64,000 nt of DNA from Williamsia herbipolensis (GCF_000964005.1 NZ_JXYP01000031.1:41691-105690), one strand, 5' to 3'; shown: positions 46,476-55,996, numbered from the stretch's first letter. The notes: a model not told the origin generated them from the letters alone. Program-made: numbers and translations.

Positions 46476-47026
46476 CGACGACGCGTCCGCAGTGCCCGCG
46501 CGACCGCGACGGCGAGCACCACCCAGATCGCGCCGATCAGCCAGCCCGCGACGACGTCGGTGGTCCAGTGCACGCCGAGGTAGATCCGGCTGGCCCCGAT
46601 CAGCAGCGACGCGACGGGGGCGATCGCGAGGACCGGGGCGTGCGCTCGAACCCAGACCGACGTCTGCCACGCCGCGACCGCGACCAGGCCGAGGACGACC
46701 GCCGACATCATGGCGTGCCCCGAGGGGAACGAGTAGGTGTCGATGGCGATCACCCGGAACCGCGGTTCGGGACGCGGGCGCGCGGCGAGGTGCTTCAGCG
46801 CCTGCATCAGCAGCCACCCCGAGGCCGATCCGATCAGCACGGTCAGCGCCCGGTCGCGGGAGCCGATGCGCCACAGGACGATCGCCGCGACGATCGCGAT
46901 CAGGGTCATGGCGGCGGTGTTGCCGACGGTGGTGATGACGCGGAAGACATCGGTGAGCCACGCGGTCCGGTGGTCGGCGACCCACTCGGTGACGTCGTGG
47001 TCGACACCCGGTGTCGTCAACTGCAT
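46454..47026 (-). CDS. PAP2-superfamily phosphatase (complete active site)
   Basis: Membrane phosphatase of 190 residues, about five helices. All three motifs are intact: Lys79-Arg83-Pro84 in KHLAARPRP, His104 in SFPSGHAM, and Arg147-His153-Asp157 in SRIYLGVHWTTD. It probably removes phosphate from undecaprenyl or other lipid pyrophosphates at the outer face. It overlaps the XRE gene by 22 bases at the 3' ends. Compared with the paralogue at 23790 it is shorter and more canonical. Confidence 0.9.
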   Translation of the reverse strand: MQLTTPGVDHDVTEWVADHRTAWLTDVFRVITTVGNTAAMTLIAIVAAIVLWRIGSRDRALTVLIGSASGWLLMQALKHLAARPRPEPRFRVIAIDTYSFPSGHAMMSAVVLGLVAVAAWQTSVWVRAHAPVLAIAPVASLLIGASRIYLGVHWTTDVVAGWLIGAIWVVLAVAVARALRTRRRQVAASN

Positions 47027-47035
47027 GTCACCTTT

Positions 47036-49870
47036 CTACCGGCTGTGTCCCACCGGTCGGCCCAGGTGGTGGATCCCCGCGTCGTCGACCCACCAGTCGA
47101 CCTCGACGCGGCGGGTGTCGCTGCCCCGCCGCACATCGAGTCGCACGGTGTCGTGCAGGCGCACCTCGCCGCCGGGCGAGGCGATGCCGGTGGCCAGCGC
47201 GAAGGTCAGCGCCACCGCGCTCTGCGCCCACGTCGACGGCTCACCCGGTTCGACGACGGTGACCGCGATGTCCTCCCCCGCGGTCGCGATGTCGAGGATC
47301 GTGGCCAGGTGCGACGCGTCGGCCGACACCAGCGGCGGTGGCAGCACCACGGCCTCGCCTGGGTCGACGATCTGCAGCATCCACGGCGCGTCGATGACGA
47401 CGGCGGTCTCGCAGACGGTGCCCGCGAGGGTGCGCACCCCGACCGGCGGATCCAGGTCGTCGAGGTCGAGCACGCCCCGACGATGTGCGCGCACCAACGC
47501 GGCGTGGGCCGTCGCGGCGACACCGGGGGCGATCGCGCGGTCGGGGTCACCGAGGCGACGCAGCACCACCGCGGCCAGATCGGTCGAGGTGACCTCGGCG
47601 CCGGCGAGCGCACCGGCGAGCAGAGCGGCGTGCGGATGATCGAGCGGGTCGAGAACACCGGCGAAGGTGGCGTCGTCGGGTGCGCGGAACCACCCCAGCG
47701 GCGTGTCGTCGATCTCCGCATAGGTCCGCAGCCACCAGGCGGTGTAGCCGGCCGGATCGGTCAGTGTGGCAACCGTCGTCGGGTCGGTCGCGAGGAGCGA
47801 CAGAGCGGCGGGCCATCGGTCGGGGTCGACGAGATCGAGATCGCGCACCGCGACGAGTCGTTGCGGCTCGGCATCGAGGTGGTCCCACCACTGCGCCTCG
47901 TCGGGGAGGTCGTGGTCGGGGCCCGTGGGCAACTCGTCGGCGACGACGGTGAAACCCCACCCGACACCGATCCGACGCAGCGCGTCGACGCCGTGCCTCG
48001 TCACGACATCGGCGGCGACACGACCGAACGGCGCGTCGGCCACGAGCACCGACGCGATCGGACTGTCGGGCAGCAGGAGTTCGTCGGCGGGCCGCAGCGG
48101 GTCGTCGTCGGGTGAGTCGGTCCGGGTCGGGATGAGCAACTGCCCCAACCAGGGTGGGATGTCGGCCTCGGGGTCGGCGGCCACGAGACCGAGCACCTCG
48201 TGTGCCAACCGCTCCGCCGGGTCGTCGCCGGGGATTCCGTCGGACGCCCACGAGTCGGACTCGTGGGTCTCGGTGATGGCCGACCGCAGTGCGGGGTCGG
48301 CGAGCAGCTCGCTCACCGATCGTCGCTGCGCGCCGAGCCGTTCGAGCAGCGGGTGCTCGGCCTCGGGGTGCACCGTGGCGACCCATGAGATCGATGGCGG
48401 CGCGGTGTCGTCGGCGCTGTCGGCTCTCGCGCCGACGTCGGCCAGCACCAGGCCGCGGACCCCGATCGACATCCGGCCGTCGGCTCGGGGCACCGGGATC
48501 GTCGCGATCTCCCCTCGGACCCTGTCGTCGGCGATCATCGGCGAGATGGCCTCGTAGAGGTCGTGCCACCACCGCGGCGGGCGCGTCACGCCGGAGAGTC
48601 GTTCGCACACCTCGACGAGGGACGTCTCGGTGACACCGACCCCGGCGAGGCGGCGCAGCGACGTCGTGTCGGACAGCGCGGCGACGACGACACCGTCGAG
48701 GAACTCGGCCACCATGTCGGTGACACGCTCTGTGGCATCGGCGATCACGACGGCGCGAGCGGGAGCGACCAGTTCACCGTCGGCGGTGGGCAACCAACTG
48801 TGATCGGCGAGGTCGGCGATCACGGCGTCGCGGAGCACACCGTCGGTGGCGCTCGCCGGGAAACCCGCCGACGGGAGGACCGCGAGTCGGTGCGCGGGGT
48901 GCAGCGCCAGGGCGAGTCGATGGTATCCGTCGGCGACGACGCGGATGTCGGTGTCGGGGTGCAGCGCACGCCGATCCGGCGTGACCGCGACGTCGGCGAC
49001 GCACATCGCGGGCAGGGTCAGGGCCAGGTCGGTGCGGGTGGGGGCGTGCAGGACGTCGGCGCCGTGTGGCACCGGCGCATCCGCGGGCCCGGGCATCAGC
49101 CACCGCGCGTGTGCGGTGCGGATCTGCGTCCAGGTCGCGGCGCCGATGGTGATGGTGTCGACGTCGTCGACGGTGCTGTCGTGTCGTCGCACCGACGTGT
49201 CGCCGCAGCGGATCGCCTGCAGCGCAGGCAGTTCCAGTAACAGGGTGGTGGCCTCACCGGCCATCGACGCGAGGAGCGCCGGTCCGTCGACGTCGTCGCG
49301 CAGCAGGATGACGACCTCGGTGTCGTAGCCGTCGGCGGGTGGAATCGGGTCCGGCCACGGCAACCGGAGCATGGGGACGGTCGACTCCGCGACGGCGACA
49401 TCGCTGTCGCTCAACGCTTCCCGGGTGCGATCCAGCCCGAACACGACGCCGCCGGTCGTCGATCGGACAGACACCTCGACCCCGACCGAGGCGACGGCGT
49501 TGAAGCCCACGCCGAACCGTCCGACCTGTCCCGCTCCCGCATCCGACCCGGCCTTGGCCGACACCCGCAGCGCCGCCAGGGAACGCACACCCTCGGCGTG
49601 CAACGGCGAGCCGGTGTTCGCGACGTGGAGGACGGTGTCGGGTTCGAGCCACACCGCGAGCGCTCCACCACCGGCGGCGTGGGCGGCATCGGCGGCGTTG
49701 GCCGCGAGTTCGGTCAGCAGTCGATCGCGGTATCCGAACTCGACGAGTTCGGATTCGGCCGCGACGTCCTCGGCGAGCCGGGTGGCCGACGATTCCCACG
49801 ACCGCAGTGTCGACGACCGGATCGATGCGGTGTCGAACGGGTCGTGGTCCGGCGGAACGACGGTGGTCAT
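47036..49870 (-). CDS. Sacsin/Hsp90-type N-terminal ATPase domain protein
   Basis: Large cytoplasmic protein, 944 residues, of the actinobacterial group annotated as sacsin-N ATPase-like or molecular chaperone Hsp90. The GHKL-type site is in the N-terminal 200 residues: YRDRLLTELAANAADAAHA (Glu54, Asn58, Asp61), HVANTGSPL as the DxG equivalent, and VGRFGVGFNAVASVG at 116-130. The remaining 740 residues have no known domain but are rich in Asp-Trp repeats and end in WWVDDAGIHHLGRP. The stop-start gap to DUF3027 upstream is 19 bases. ATG 49870 is the first ATG of the frame after a run of non-coding-like codons. Client or partner unknown. Confidence 0.78.
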   Translation of the reverse strand: MTTVVPPDHDPFDTASIRSSTLRSWESSATRLAEDVAAESELVEFGYRDRLLTELAANAADAAHAAGGGALAVWLEPDTVLHVANTGSPLHAEGVRSLAALRVSAKAGSDAGAGQVGRFGVGFNAVASVGVEVSVRSTTGGVVFGLDRTREALSDSDVAVAESTVPMLRLPWPDPIPPADGYDTEVVILLRDDVDGPALLASMAGEATTLLLELPALQAIRCGDTSVRRHDSTVDDVDTITIGAATWTQIRTAHARWLMPGPADAPVPHGADVLHAPTRTDLALTLPAMCVADVAVTPDRRALHPDTDIRVVADGYHRLALALHPAHRLAVLPSAGFPASATDGVLRDAVIADLADHSWLPTADGELVAPARAVVIADATERVTDMVAEFLDGVVVAALSDTTSLRRLAGVGVTETSLVEVCERLSGVTRPPRWWHDLYEAISPMIADDRVRGEIATIPVPRADGRMSIGVRGLVLADVGARADSADDTAPPSISWVATVHPEAEHPLLERLGAQRRSVSELLADPALRSAITETHESDSWASDGIPGDDPAERLAHEVLGLVAADPEADIPPWLGQLLIPTRTDSPDDDPLRPADELLLPDSPIASVLVADAPFGRVAADVVTRHGVDALRRIGVGWGFTVVADELPTGPDHDLPDEAQWWDHLDAEPQRLVAVRDLDLVDPDRWPAALSLLATDPTTVATLTDPAGYTAWWLRTYAEIDDTPLGWFRAPDDATFAGVLDPLDHPHAALLAGALAGAEVTSTDLAAVVLRRLGDPDRAIAPGVAATAHAALVRAHRRGVLDLDDLDPPVGVRTLAGTVCETAVVIDAPWMLQIVDPGEAVVLPPPLVSADASHLATILDIATAGEDIAVTVVEPGEPSTWAQSAVALTFALATGIASPGGEVRLHDTVRLDVRRGSDTRRVEVDWWVDDAGIHHLGRPVGHSR

Positions 49871-49889
49871 CGCCGGCCGCGAAGACGGA

Positions 49890-50873
49890 TCAGCTGTCGG
49901 CGGAGGCGGATTCGTCGGCCACGGGCGCGACCTCCGCCTCGGTGGGTGCGTCGACCGACGCGACCGTGTCCGACGCCACCGTGTCCGACTCGGCTTCCGG
50001 CGCGGCAACGACAGGCGCGTTGTCGGCGGGTGCGTTGTCGGCGGGTGCGGCGGGCACGATCTCGATGGCGCCGTCGTCGTAGGCGTCGTAGGCGGGCGAT
50101 CCCTCGCCCGAGGGCGCGACCGCGTCGGAGTGCGCACCGCAACCGTATTCGGCGGAGACGACGGTGCCGTCGGCGGCGTACTCGTTGGCGCAGACACCGA
50201 ACGCGACTCGGAGGGCGCCGGCGACCGGGAGATAGAAGCCGCAACTCCCGCAGTGCAGTTTGCTGGCTCCGGCCATGTCGCTGTCGGGACCGTGGGCGCC
50301 CTCGAACCAGCGGGTCGCGGCATCGTCACGGCCTTCGCGCGAGAGCACGCGGGTGCGTCCGAGTCCGAGTTCGAGCATGACGGCGGACACATCTTCGAGG
50401 TCGGACTCCGACTGCAACGAATCGGAGTCGATGTGGTTCGGGACGAGACGCGGGTCGTCGGCCGGGGCGGCCAGGACGTCGCCGGGCCCGAGATCCCCGG
50501 GGGCGATCCGCTGCGACCACGGCACCCACTGCGGCGCGGTGAGCGCATCGGAGCCGGGCAGCAGTGCGATCTCGCTGACGGTGATGTCGATGTCATCGCC
50601 GGCGTCGACCGGCGGACAGGTCGCGAGCACCGAGCACCAGACCCAGCCGCGGTAGCCGGTGATGTCGGCGGCGAAGTAGTGCGACACGGTGCAGTCGCCC
50701 TCGACGACAGCTTCGATGTGCTCGCCCACCGCGCCCTCGCCGGAGGCCTCGACGGCCTCACGCGCGATGTCGACGGCGGCGATCAGGCGCGCCTCGAGAT
50801 CGGCTGTCGACGTCGACCGGTCGGTCGGCGAGTCCTCGAACGCGGCGTCAGCACCGTCCACCACAGTATTCAC
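49890..50873 (-). CDS. DUF3027 zinc-ribbon-like protein
   Basis: Protein of 327 residues, Mycobacteriales-conserved DUF3027. A central HCGSCGFYLPVAGALRVAFGVCANEYAADGT followed by AEYGCGAHS offers four or five Cys/His ligands for a metal. The first 40 residues and last 90 are low-complexity (Ala/Asp/Pro/Glu), the latter with a repeated APADNAPADNAP. GTG 50873 is chosen because CAGAAT lies 6 bases upstream (leaderless); an ATG at 50891 is an alternative. It is upstream of the sacsin-like gene on the same strand and divergent from the MFS gene at 50954. Confidence 0.78.
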   Translation of the reverse strand: MNTVVDGADAAFEDSPTDRSTSTADLEARLIAAVDIAREAVEASGEGAVGEHIEAVVEGDCTVSHYFAADITGYRGWVWCSVLATCPPVDAGDDIDITVSEIALLPGSDALTAPQWVPWSQRIAPGDLGPGDVLAAPADDPRLVPNHIDSDSLQSESDLEDVSAVMLELGLGRTRVLSREGRDDAATRWFEGAHGPDSDMAGASKLHCGSCGFYLPVAGALRVAFGVCANEYAADGTVVSAEYGCGAHSDAVAPSGEGSPAYDAYDDGAIEIVPAAPADNAPADNAPVVAAPEAESDTVASDTVASVDAPTEAEVAPVADESASADS

Positions 50874-50953
50874 ACCGTCATTCTGCCGCATCGGACGCCG
50901 ACACCCGCGTTGCGGGTTGGTCGCGATCGGAGCGATAGGGAAGAATCGGCACG

Positions 50954-52786
50954 GTGAACCGGCCCGGAGAGCGTCGCGGAGTACGTCCGCGTATGCGGCG
51001 CGCGCAGGCCGATCCGGCGGCTCCCACCGACCGTTTCGTGGGGCCCGGCGACCGGCCCGCCGGCGAACATCCGGGCGCCGCGAACTATCCCGTCGACGGG
51101 CGTCGTCGCGTCCCGATGCCGCCACGCTCCTCGACCGCACCCCGTACCTCGGCCTACCGGCCGCCGCCCACGCACAATCCGCACCTCGACCCGCTCGACG
51201 ACCGCGTGGAGCGCGACCACCCGCCGGAGCCCGAGCGCGGCACGACGAGGGACGGTTCGCGCGCGATGCCGCGCAAGCTCACCGTCACCCGGGTCGCCGC
51301 CCTGCGCGGGCGCGAGCTCACCTCCAAGGGCATCGACAAACTCCACCGCGCCGCCACCGCCGACGGCGCCGATCGATCGGGCCTCACCGCGCTCACGTTC
51401 CCGGTGATCCTGAACAACGCCGTCGACGCCGCGATGACCGTCGCTCTCGCCAACACCCTGTTCTTCGCCGCGGCGAGCGCCGAGTCGAAGGGCAAGGTGG
51501 CGCTGTACCTCGCGCTGACCATCGCCCCGTTCGCACTCATCGCGCCGCTCATCGGTCCCGCGCTCGACAAACTGCAGCGCGGGCGTCGCATCGCGATGGC
51601 CACCACGTTCGGGATCCGGGTCCTGCTGGCCCTGCTCATCATGACCAACGCCGGGTGGGACCCGGTGAAGGACCAGTTGACCTACGACCCGTGGGTGCTC
51701 TATCCCTGTGCGCTGGGTCTGCTGGTGCTGTCGAAATCGTTCGGTGTACTCAAATCCGCTGTCACACCTCGCGTTCTGCCGCCGAGCATCGACCTCGTGC
51801 GCGTGAACTCCCGCCTGACCACGTGGGGACTGGTGGCCGGCACGGTCATCGGCGGCGCCACCGCCGCACTGTTCGAGACCATGCTCGGCCAGGTGTTGCC
51901 CCTGCACGTGCCGGGCGCCATGGTGTGTCTGGCCTTGCTCGCCATCGCGGGCGCGGTGTTCTGCATGCGCATCCCGGCGTGGGTGGAGGTGACCGCGGGC
52001 GAGATCCCCGCGACGCTGGCCTACCACGGTGAGCCGCCCGCCCGCCCCGGCACCGACCGCAAGGAACGCAGCTTCACGCCCGCGGCACTGGCCGCAAAGA
52101 TGCGACAGCCGTTGGGACGCAACGTGCTCACCGGCCTGTGGGGCAACGGCACCATCCGCGTCCTCACCGGCTTCCTCACCCTGTACATCGCGTTCTGGGC
52201 GAAATCGAACCAGAACTCCCACACCGGCTGGATGCAGTTGGCGTTGATCGGTGCGGTCGGGGCGGCCGCGGGTGTCGGCAACTTCGTGGGCAACGCGACC
52301 GGTACGCGACTCGAGCTGCGGAACCCACAGAAGATCGTGGTCGCGGTGACCGGCGCGAGCCTCGCCGCCGCCGTGCTGGCCGCGGTGTTCGGATCCATCC
52401 TGTTCGCCGCCCTGGCCGCACTCGTCGCCTCGGGGACGAGCGCCATCGGCAAAGTGTGTCTCGACTCGTCGATCCAGGACGACCTGCCCGACGAGTCGCG
52501 CGCCTCGGCGTTCGGCCGATCGGAATCGGTTCTGCAGTTGTGCTGGGTGATCGGGGCCGCGCTCGGCGTGCTGCTGCCCTCGACGCTGTGGATCGGTTTC
52601 ACGGTGGTGTCGGTGCTGCTGGCGCTGGGGATGTCGCAGACGTTCTTCACCTACCGCGGCGCCACCCTGGTCCCCGGGTTCGGTGGACGGCGCCCGGCGC
52701 AGACCCAACCCACCGGCGCCATCGACCTCGACCGCCTGGCCACCCGCCGCGTCCGCGTCGAGTCACACGAGAAGAACGGACTGTAG
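50954..52786 (+). CDS. MFS transporter with long hydrophilic N-terminus (Rv0876c-like)
   Basis: Transporter of 610 residues. The first 130 residues are Arg/Pro/Asp-rich and carry no membrane helix; the helices begin with LTFPVILNNAVDAAMTVALANTLFF. Twelve helices follow, with HYDCKL-type loops reduced to GPALDKLQRGRRIAMATTFG. It matches Rv0876c in position and length, as I recall. The GTG at 50954 follows AAGAAT by 7 bases; internal ATGs near residue 104 could be used instead. DUF2771 follows 6 bases later in the same unit. Confidence 0.84.
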   Translation: MNRPGERRGVRPRMRRAQADPAAPTDRFVGPGDRPAGEHPGAANYPVDGRRRVPMPPRSSTAPRTSAYRPPPTHNPHLDPLDDRVERDHPPEPERGTTRDGSRAMPRKLTVTRVAALRGRELTSKGIDKLHRAATADGADRSGLTALTFPVILNNAVDAAMTVALANTLFFAAASAESKGKVALYLALTIAPFALIAPLIGPALDKLQRGRRIAMATTFGIRVLLALLIMTNAGWDPVKDQLTYDPWVLYPCALGLLVLSKSFGVLKSAVTPRVLPPSIDLVRVNSRLTTWGLVAGTVIGGATAALFETMLGQVLPLHVPGAMVCLALLAIAGAVFCMRIPAWVEVTAGEIPATLAYHGEPPARPGTDRKERSFTPAALAAKMRQPLGRNVLTGLWGNGTIRVLTGFLTLYIAFWAKSNQNSHTGWMQLALIGAVGAAAGVGNFVGNATGTRLELRNPQKIVVAVTGASLAAAVLAAVFGSILFAALAALVASGTSAIGKVCLDSSIQDDLPDESRASAFGRSESVLQLCWVIGAALGVLLPSTLWIGFTVVSVLLALGMSQTFFTYRGATLVPGFGGRRPAQTQPTGAIDLDRLATRRVRVESHEKNGL

Positions 52787-52792
52787 AGCCCC

Positions 52793-53329
52793 GTGTTCAG
52801 ACTGAGCTCCGGCGAGAAGAAGTTCGTCGCCATCATCGCGATCATCGGTGTCGTCTTCGTGGCGGTGGTCGCGGGCGGCGTGTTCGCGCTGACCTCCGGC
52901 CACGAGGAGGAGGCGCCTTACCTGCAGGCCACCACCGGCAAGACACTGGTGAAGGTGCAGCCGACGATCCTGTGCGACATCGACCTCTCGAACTGTCGCA
53001 AGGGCGCCGAGGGCACCTTCGCGCGAGAGCTGCCCGTGCCGGTCGGTGAGCAGGCCATCATCTCGGTGTCGCAGGGCATCGCCGACGCCCCGTGGGCACT
53101 CACGATCGAGTACCTGACCCCGAAGGGCTTCGAGCAGGAGCCGCCGGTGTTCTACGCGCCCAACGAGCGGTTCACGTTCACCGTGTCGTCGACGAAGGAC
53201 AAGATCGTGTCGAACGTGGAGGTACGCCTGCCCTCGGGCCGCACCGACGCCGGCGGCGCACCCATCACCCGCGGCTTCTGGTCGCTCAAGACCCTGCCGC
53301 CGAACACCGAGGTACCGGCCGCACGGTAG
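52793..53329 (+). CDS. DUF2771 membrane-anchored exported protein
   Basis: Protein of 178 residues: a short cytoplasmic start, one membrane helix (about 11-33) and an extracytoplasmic domain of about 140 residues with two cysteines (ILCDIDLSNCR, about 60-67) probably disulfide-bonded. It matches DUF2771, the Rv0875c family of Mycobacteriales. GTG 52793 lies 6 bases after the MFS stop, so it may assist or be made with that transporter. The function is unknown. Confidence 0.8.
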   Translation: MFRLSSGEKKFVAIIAIIGVVFVAVVAGGVFALTSGHEEEAPYLQATTGKTLVKVQPTILCDIDLSNCRKGAEGTFARELPVPVGEQAIISVSQGIADAPWALTIEYLTPKGFEQEPPVFYAPNERFTFTVSSTKDKIVSNVEVRLPSGRTDAGGAPITRGFWSLKTLPPNTEVPAAR

Positions 53330-53420
53330 CGGCGTTCGCACGACGCCGTGTTGTTCGCACGTCGCCAGCGGCATGCGAACGGTCAGGGAGCGCGCGAGCG
53401 GTGTCAGAACAGGCGAGAAC

Positions 53421-53843
53421 TCAGTGCTCGAGCTCCCGGGCGACGGCGCGGACGACCTCGGAGATGCGCTGCGCGGTCTTGCGATCCGGGTAGCGGCCGT
53501 GACGGAGGTCGGGCTGCACCTTGCCCTCGAGCAGGGTGATGAGATCGGCGACCATGCCGTGCAGCTCGTCGGGTGAATGACGCTTGGCGGCCGGCTCGCG
53601 CGCGGCGGCGGCCTCGCGGGCGTTCTTCGCGACGCTCGGGGCCGGTTCCAGCACGGTCACCGACAGCGCCTGCGGGCCGCGACGTCCCGCAGCCATGCCG
53701 AACTCGACCTTCTGGCCCGGTTTGAGGCCCTCGACGCCCGAGGGCAGCGCACTCGACCGCACGTAGACATCCTCCCCACCCTCCTGGGACAGGAAGCCGA
53801 AGCCCTTTTCTGCGTCGTACCATTTCACCTTGCCGGTAGGCAC
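53421..53843 (-). CDS. cspB: Cold-shock protein CspB with C-terminal extension
   Basis: Nucleic-acid-binding protein of 140 residues. The N-terminal 66 residues are the CSD with RNP1 KGFGFLS and RNP2 VYVRSS. The extra 70 residues end in [54 protein letters not shown], a helical domain seen in mycobacterial CspB but not in the usual 67-residue CspA. The GTG at 53843 (VPTGKVKW) is chosen by that match and an AAGGTGAG leader; the frame could also start at GTG 53858. It is probably an RNA chaperone. Confidence 0.92.
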   Translation of the reverse strand: MPTGKVKWYDAEKGFGFLSQEGGEDVYVRSSALPSGVEGLKPGQKVEFGMAAGRRGPQALSVTVLEPAPSVAKNAREAAAAREPAAKRHSPDELHGMVADLITLLEGKVQPDLRHGRYPDRKTAQRISEVVRAVARELEH

Positions 53844-54066
53844 CGTGCTCACCTTCACATCGTCGTAGCGTCTCGAGTCGTCGGCCCGGGGAATGCCCTG
53901 GCACGACGAAAGCGCACCGAGGTGGAGACATCAGTCCCACTCACCGACGCGCTACTCCACCATTCTATGCCCTCGTCGTCGAGTGATTTGCCCGCACGGA
54001 CTCCATCACCACCGACGGCGGGCGCCGATGCGCGCCCGACCGGCGCGCTGCTCTACCGTCGTGGGT

Positions 54067-54276
54067 ATGCCATCGGCTTCCCGGAACCGGCTGCTCTACG
54101 CAGCGCTGATCTTCTTCGCGATCGGCTTCGCGGCCACCGTGACGATGTTCGCCGTCCCCGCACTCGACGACGGCACGCGCGCGCCCGCCCTGGTGTACCT
54201 GCTGACCCTCGGCCTGCCGATCGGCTTCGTTCTCGCGCTCGTGTTCGCCCTGCGTTCCGGGCGACGGCACCGATGA
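54067..54276 (+). CDS. Small two-helix membrane protein
   Basis: Protein of 69 residues with two helices (about 9-30 and 41-62) and a basic C-terminal tail SGRRHR. TACCGT lies 6 bases before the ATG at 54067. It is just upstream of the flavin reductase gene and may share its message (gap 39 bases). No family recognised. It could be a subunit of an unidentified membrane complex. Confidence 0.6.
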   Translation: MPSASRNRLLYAALIFFAIGFAATVTMFAVPALDDGTRAPALVYLLTLGLPIGFVLALVFALRSGRRHR

Positions 54277-54315
54277 CGAGGACACCGACGAGGGGGCACG
54301 AATGAGGGGATACCG

Positions 54316-54825
54316 ATGACCGTGACCGTGACCGATCTGCGTCCCGCCGCCGACGGCGACGCCCTGCGCAGCGCATACAGCTGTTTCCCGTCGGGGGTCG
54401 TGGCGGTGTGCGCCGAGATCGACGGCGTCGCGGTGGGCATGGCCGCGAGCTCGTTCGCCACGGTGTCGCTCGATCCCCCGCTGGTGTCGCTGTGCGTGCA
54501 GCACACCTCGAGCACCTGGCCGAAGCTGCGCGACGCCCCGTCGATCGGGGTCAGCGTCTTCTCCGCCGGCCAGGACGCGCTGTGCCGCCAGCTCGCCGGC
54601 GCGGCCGATCACCGCTTCGACGGCGTCACCCCCGCGGTCACCGACTCGGGCGCACTGTTCGTCCCCGACGCCGCCGCGATCCTCTCCTGCACCCTCTACA
54701 ACGAGATCCCCGCCGGCGACCACAATCTGGTGCTGCTCGAGATCACCGCGCTCGACGCCGACCCCGACATCGAGCCGCTGGTGTTCCACGCGAGCACGTT
54801 CCGGGCCCTGGAGGCCCGCGCCTGA
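54316..54825 (+). CDS. Flavin reductase family protein
   Basis: FMN-binding domain of the flavin reductase/HpaC family, 169 residues. The order is LRSAYSCFPSGVVAVCAEIDGVAVGMAASSFATVSLDPPLVSLCVQ, typical of two-component monooxygenase reductases, and GDHNLVLLEI near the end, where the family conserves a His that contacts NAD. It probably reduces FMN or FAD with NAD(P)H for an oxygenase partner, which is not visible in the window. ATG 54316 with GAGGGGAT leader. Confidence 0.88.
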   Translation: MTVTVTDLRPAADGDALRSAYSCFPSGVVAVCAEIDGVAVGMAASSFATVSLDPPLVSLCVQHTSSTWPKLRDAPSIGVSVFSAGQDALCRQLAGAADHRFDGVTPAVTDSGALFVPDAAAILSCTLYNEIPAGDHNLVLLEITALDADPDIEPLVFHASTFRALEARA

Positions 54826-54880
54826 CCCCTGCGCGACCTCGCGGCCGTCGACGTGATCGTCACTCGCGGTCGGAGCTGGC

Positions 54881-54886
54881 TACGCT
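54881..54886 (+). promoter_or_regulatory. -10-like hexamer for leaderless moaA
   Basis: TACGCT lies 6 bases before the ATG at 54893; no ribosome-binding site is present. Confidence 0.45.
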
Positions 54887-54892
54887 GGTGTC

Positions 54893-55996
54893 ATGACAGC
54901 CATCGCCCTGGGCATCCCGCTCGCCGTGCCCGGCGTCTCGGGCGCGGCGGTCGACACCGAGGGCATGCCCACCGAGGGTCCGATGCTCGACACCTTCGGT
55001 CGTGCCGCCCGTGACCTGCGCGTCTCGCTGACCGATCGCTGCAATCTGCGCTGCACCTACTGCATGCCGGCCGAGGGCCTCGACTGGCTCCCCGGCGACG
55101 CCGTGCTCTCGGCCGACGAGATCATCCGGCTCATCACCATCGGTGTCACCGAGCTGGGCATCGAGGCCGTCCGGTTCACCGGCGGCGAGCCGCTGCTCCG
55201 CAAGGACCTGCCGCGCATCGTCGAGGCCGTCTCGGCACTGCCCGGGCATCCCGAGACCTCGGTGACCACGAACGGCCTGGGACTGCGTCGTCACGCGCGG
55301 GCGCTGGCCGACGCGGGGTTGAGCCGGGTGAACGTCTCCCTCGACACCCTCGACCGCGATCGCTTCGCGGCCATCACCCGCCGCGACCGCATCGCCGACG
55401 TGCTCGACGGTCTCGCCGCGGCCGCCGAGGCCGGCCTCACGCCGGTCAAGGTGAACGCGGTGCTCCATCCCGAGGGCGGTCTCGACGACGCCCCGGCCCT
55501 GTTGGCCATGTGCCTCGAGCACGGCTTCTCGCTGCGGATCATCGAGCAGATGCCGCTCGACGCCGAGCACCAGTGGTCGCAGGCGGACATGATCACCGCC
55601 GATCAGGTCGTCGAGCGGCTCTCGCGCGACTACGTTCTCGTGGCCGACACCGCACCACGCGGATCGGCACCGGCACAGACGTGGATCGTCGACGGCCACC
55701 ACGTCACCCATGCCGACGGCACCGTCACGCCCGCGCGGGTCGGGATCATCGCCTCGGTGACCCGCCCGTTCTGCGGCGACTGTGACCGCACGCGCCTCAC
55801 CGCCGACGGTCAGCTGCGCACCTGCCTGTTCTCGACCACCGAGACCGATCTGCGCGCACTCCTGCGCACCGGCGCCGACGACGCCGCGATCGCACTGGCC
55901 TGGCGTGGCGCGACCTGGGGCAAATTGCCCGGGCACGCCATCAACGACCCCGGGTTCCTGCAGCCCACCCGTCCGATGTCCGCGATCGGCGGATGA
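54893..55996 (+). CDS. moaA: Radical-SAM GTP 3',8-cyclase MoaA
   Basis: First enzyme of molybdopterin synthesis, converting GTP to 3',8-cyclo-7,8-dihydro-GTP, 367 residues. The SAM cluster ligands Cys50, Cys54 and Cys57 are in DRCNLRCTYCMP; FTGGEPLLRKD and SVTTNGLGL are the next blocks. The second cluster ligands are in FCGDCDRTRLTADGQLRTCLF. The C-terminus ends in SAIGG, the GG-like tail of MoaA. The first 30 residues are extra. It overlaps moaD by 4 bases and sits opposite in order to the moaC-mog-moaE group around rpfA. Confidence 0.95.
   Translation: MTAIALGIPLAVPGVSGAAVDTEGMPTEGPMLDTFGRAARDLRVSLTDRCNLRCTYCMPAEGLDWLPGDAVLSADEIIRLITIGVTELGIEAVRFTGGEPLLRKDLPRIVEAVSALPGHPETSVTTNGLGLRRHARALADAGLSRVNVSLDTLDRDRFAAITRRDRIADVLDGLAAAAEAGLTPVKVNAVLHPEGGLDDAPALLAMCLEHGFSLRIIEQMPLDAEHQWSQADMITADQVVERLSRDYVLVADTAPRGSAPAQTWIVDGHHVTHADGTVTPARVGIIASVTRPFCGDCDRTRLTADGQLRTCLFSTTETDLRALLRTGADDAAIALAWRGATWGKLPGHAINDPGFLQPTRPMSAIGG

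Noticed and set aside
47036..50761. 1241-residue minus-strand open frame
   Set aside because: The family start is at 49870; the upstream 297 codons are DUF3027 in another frame.
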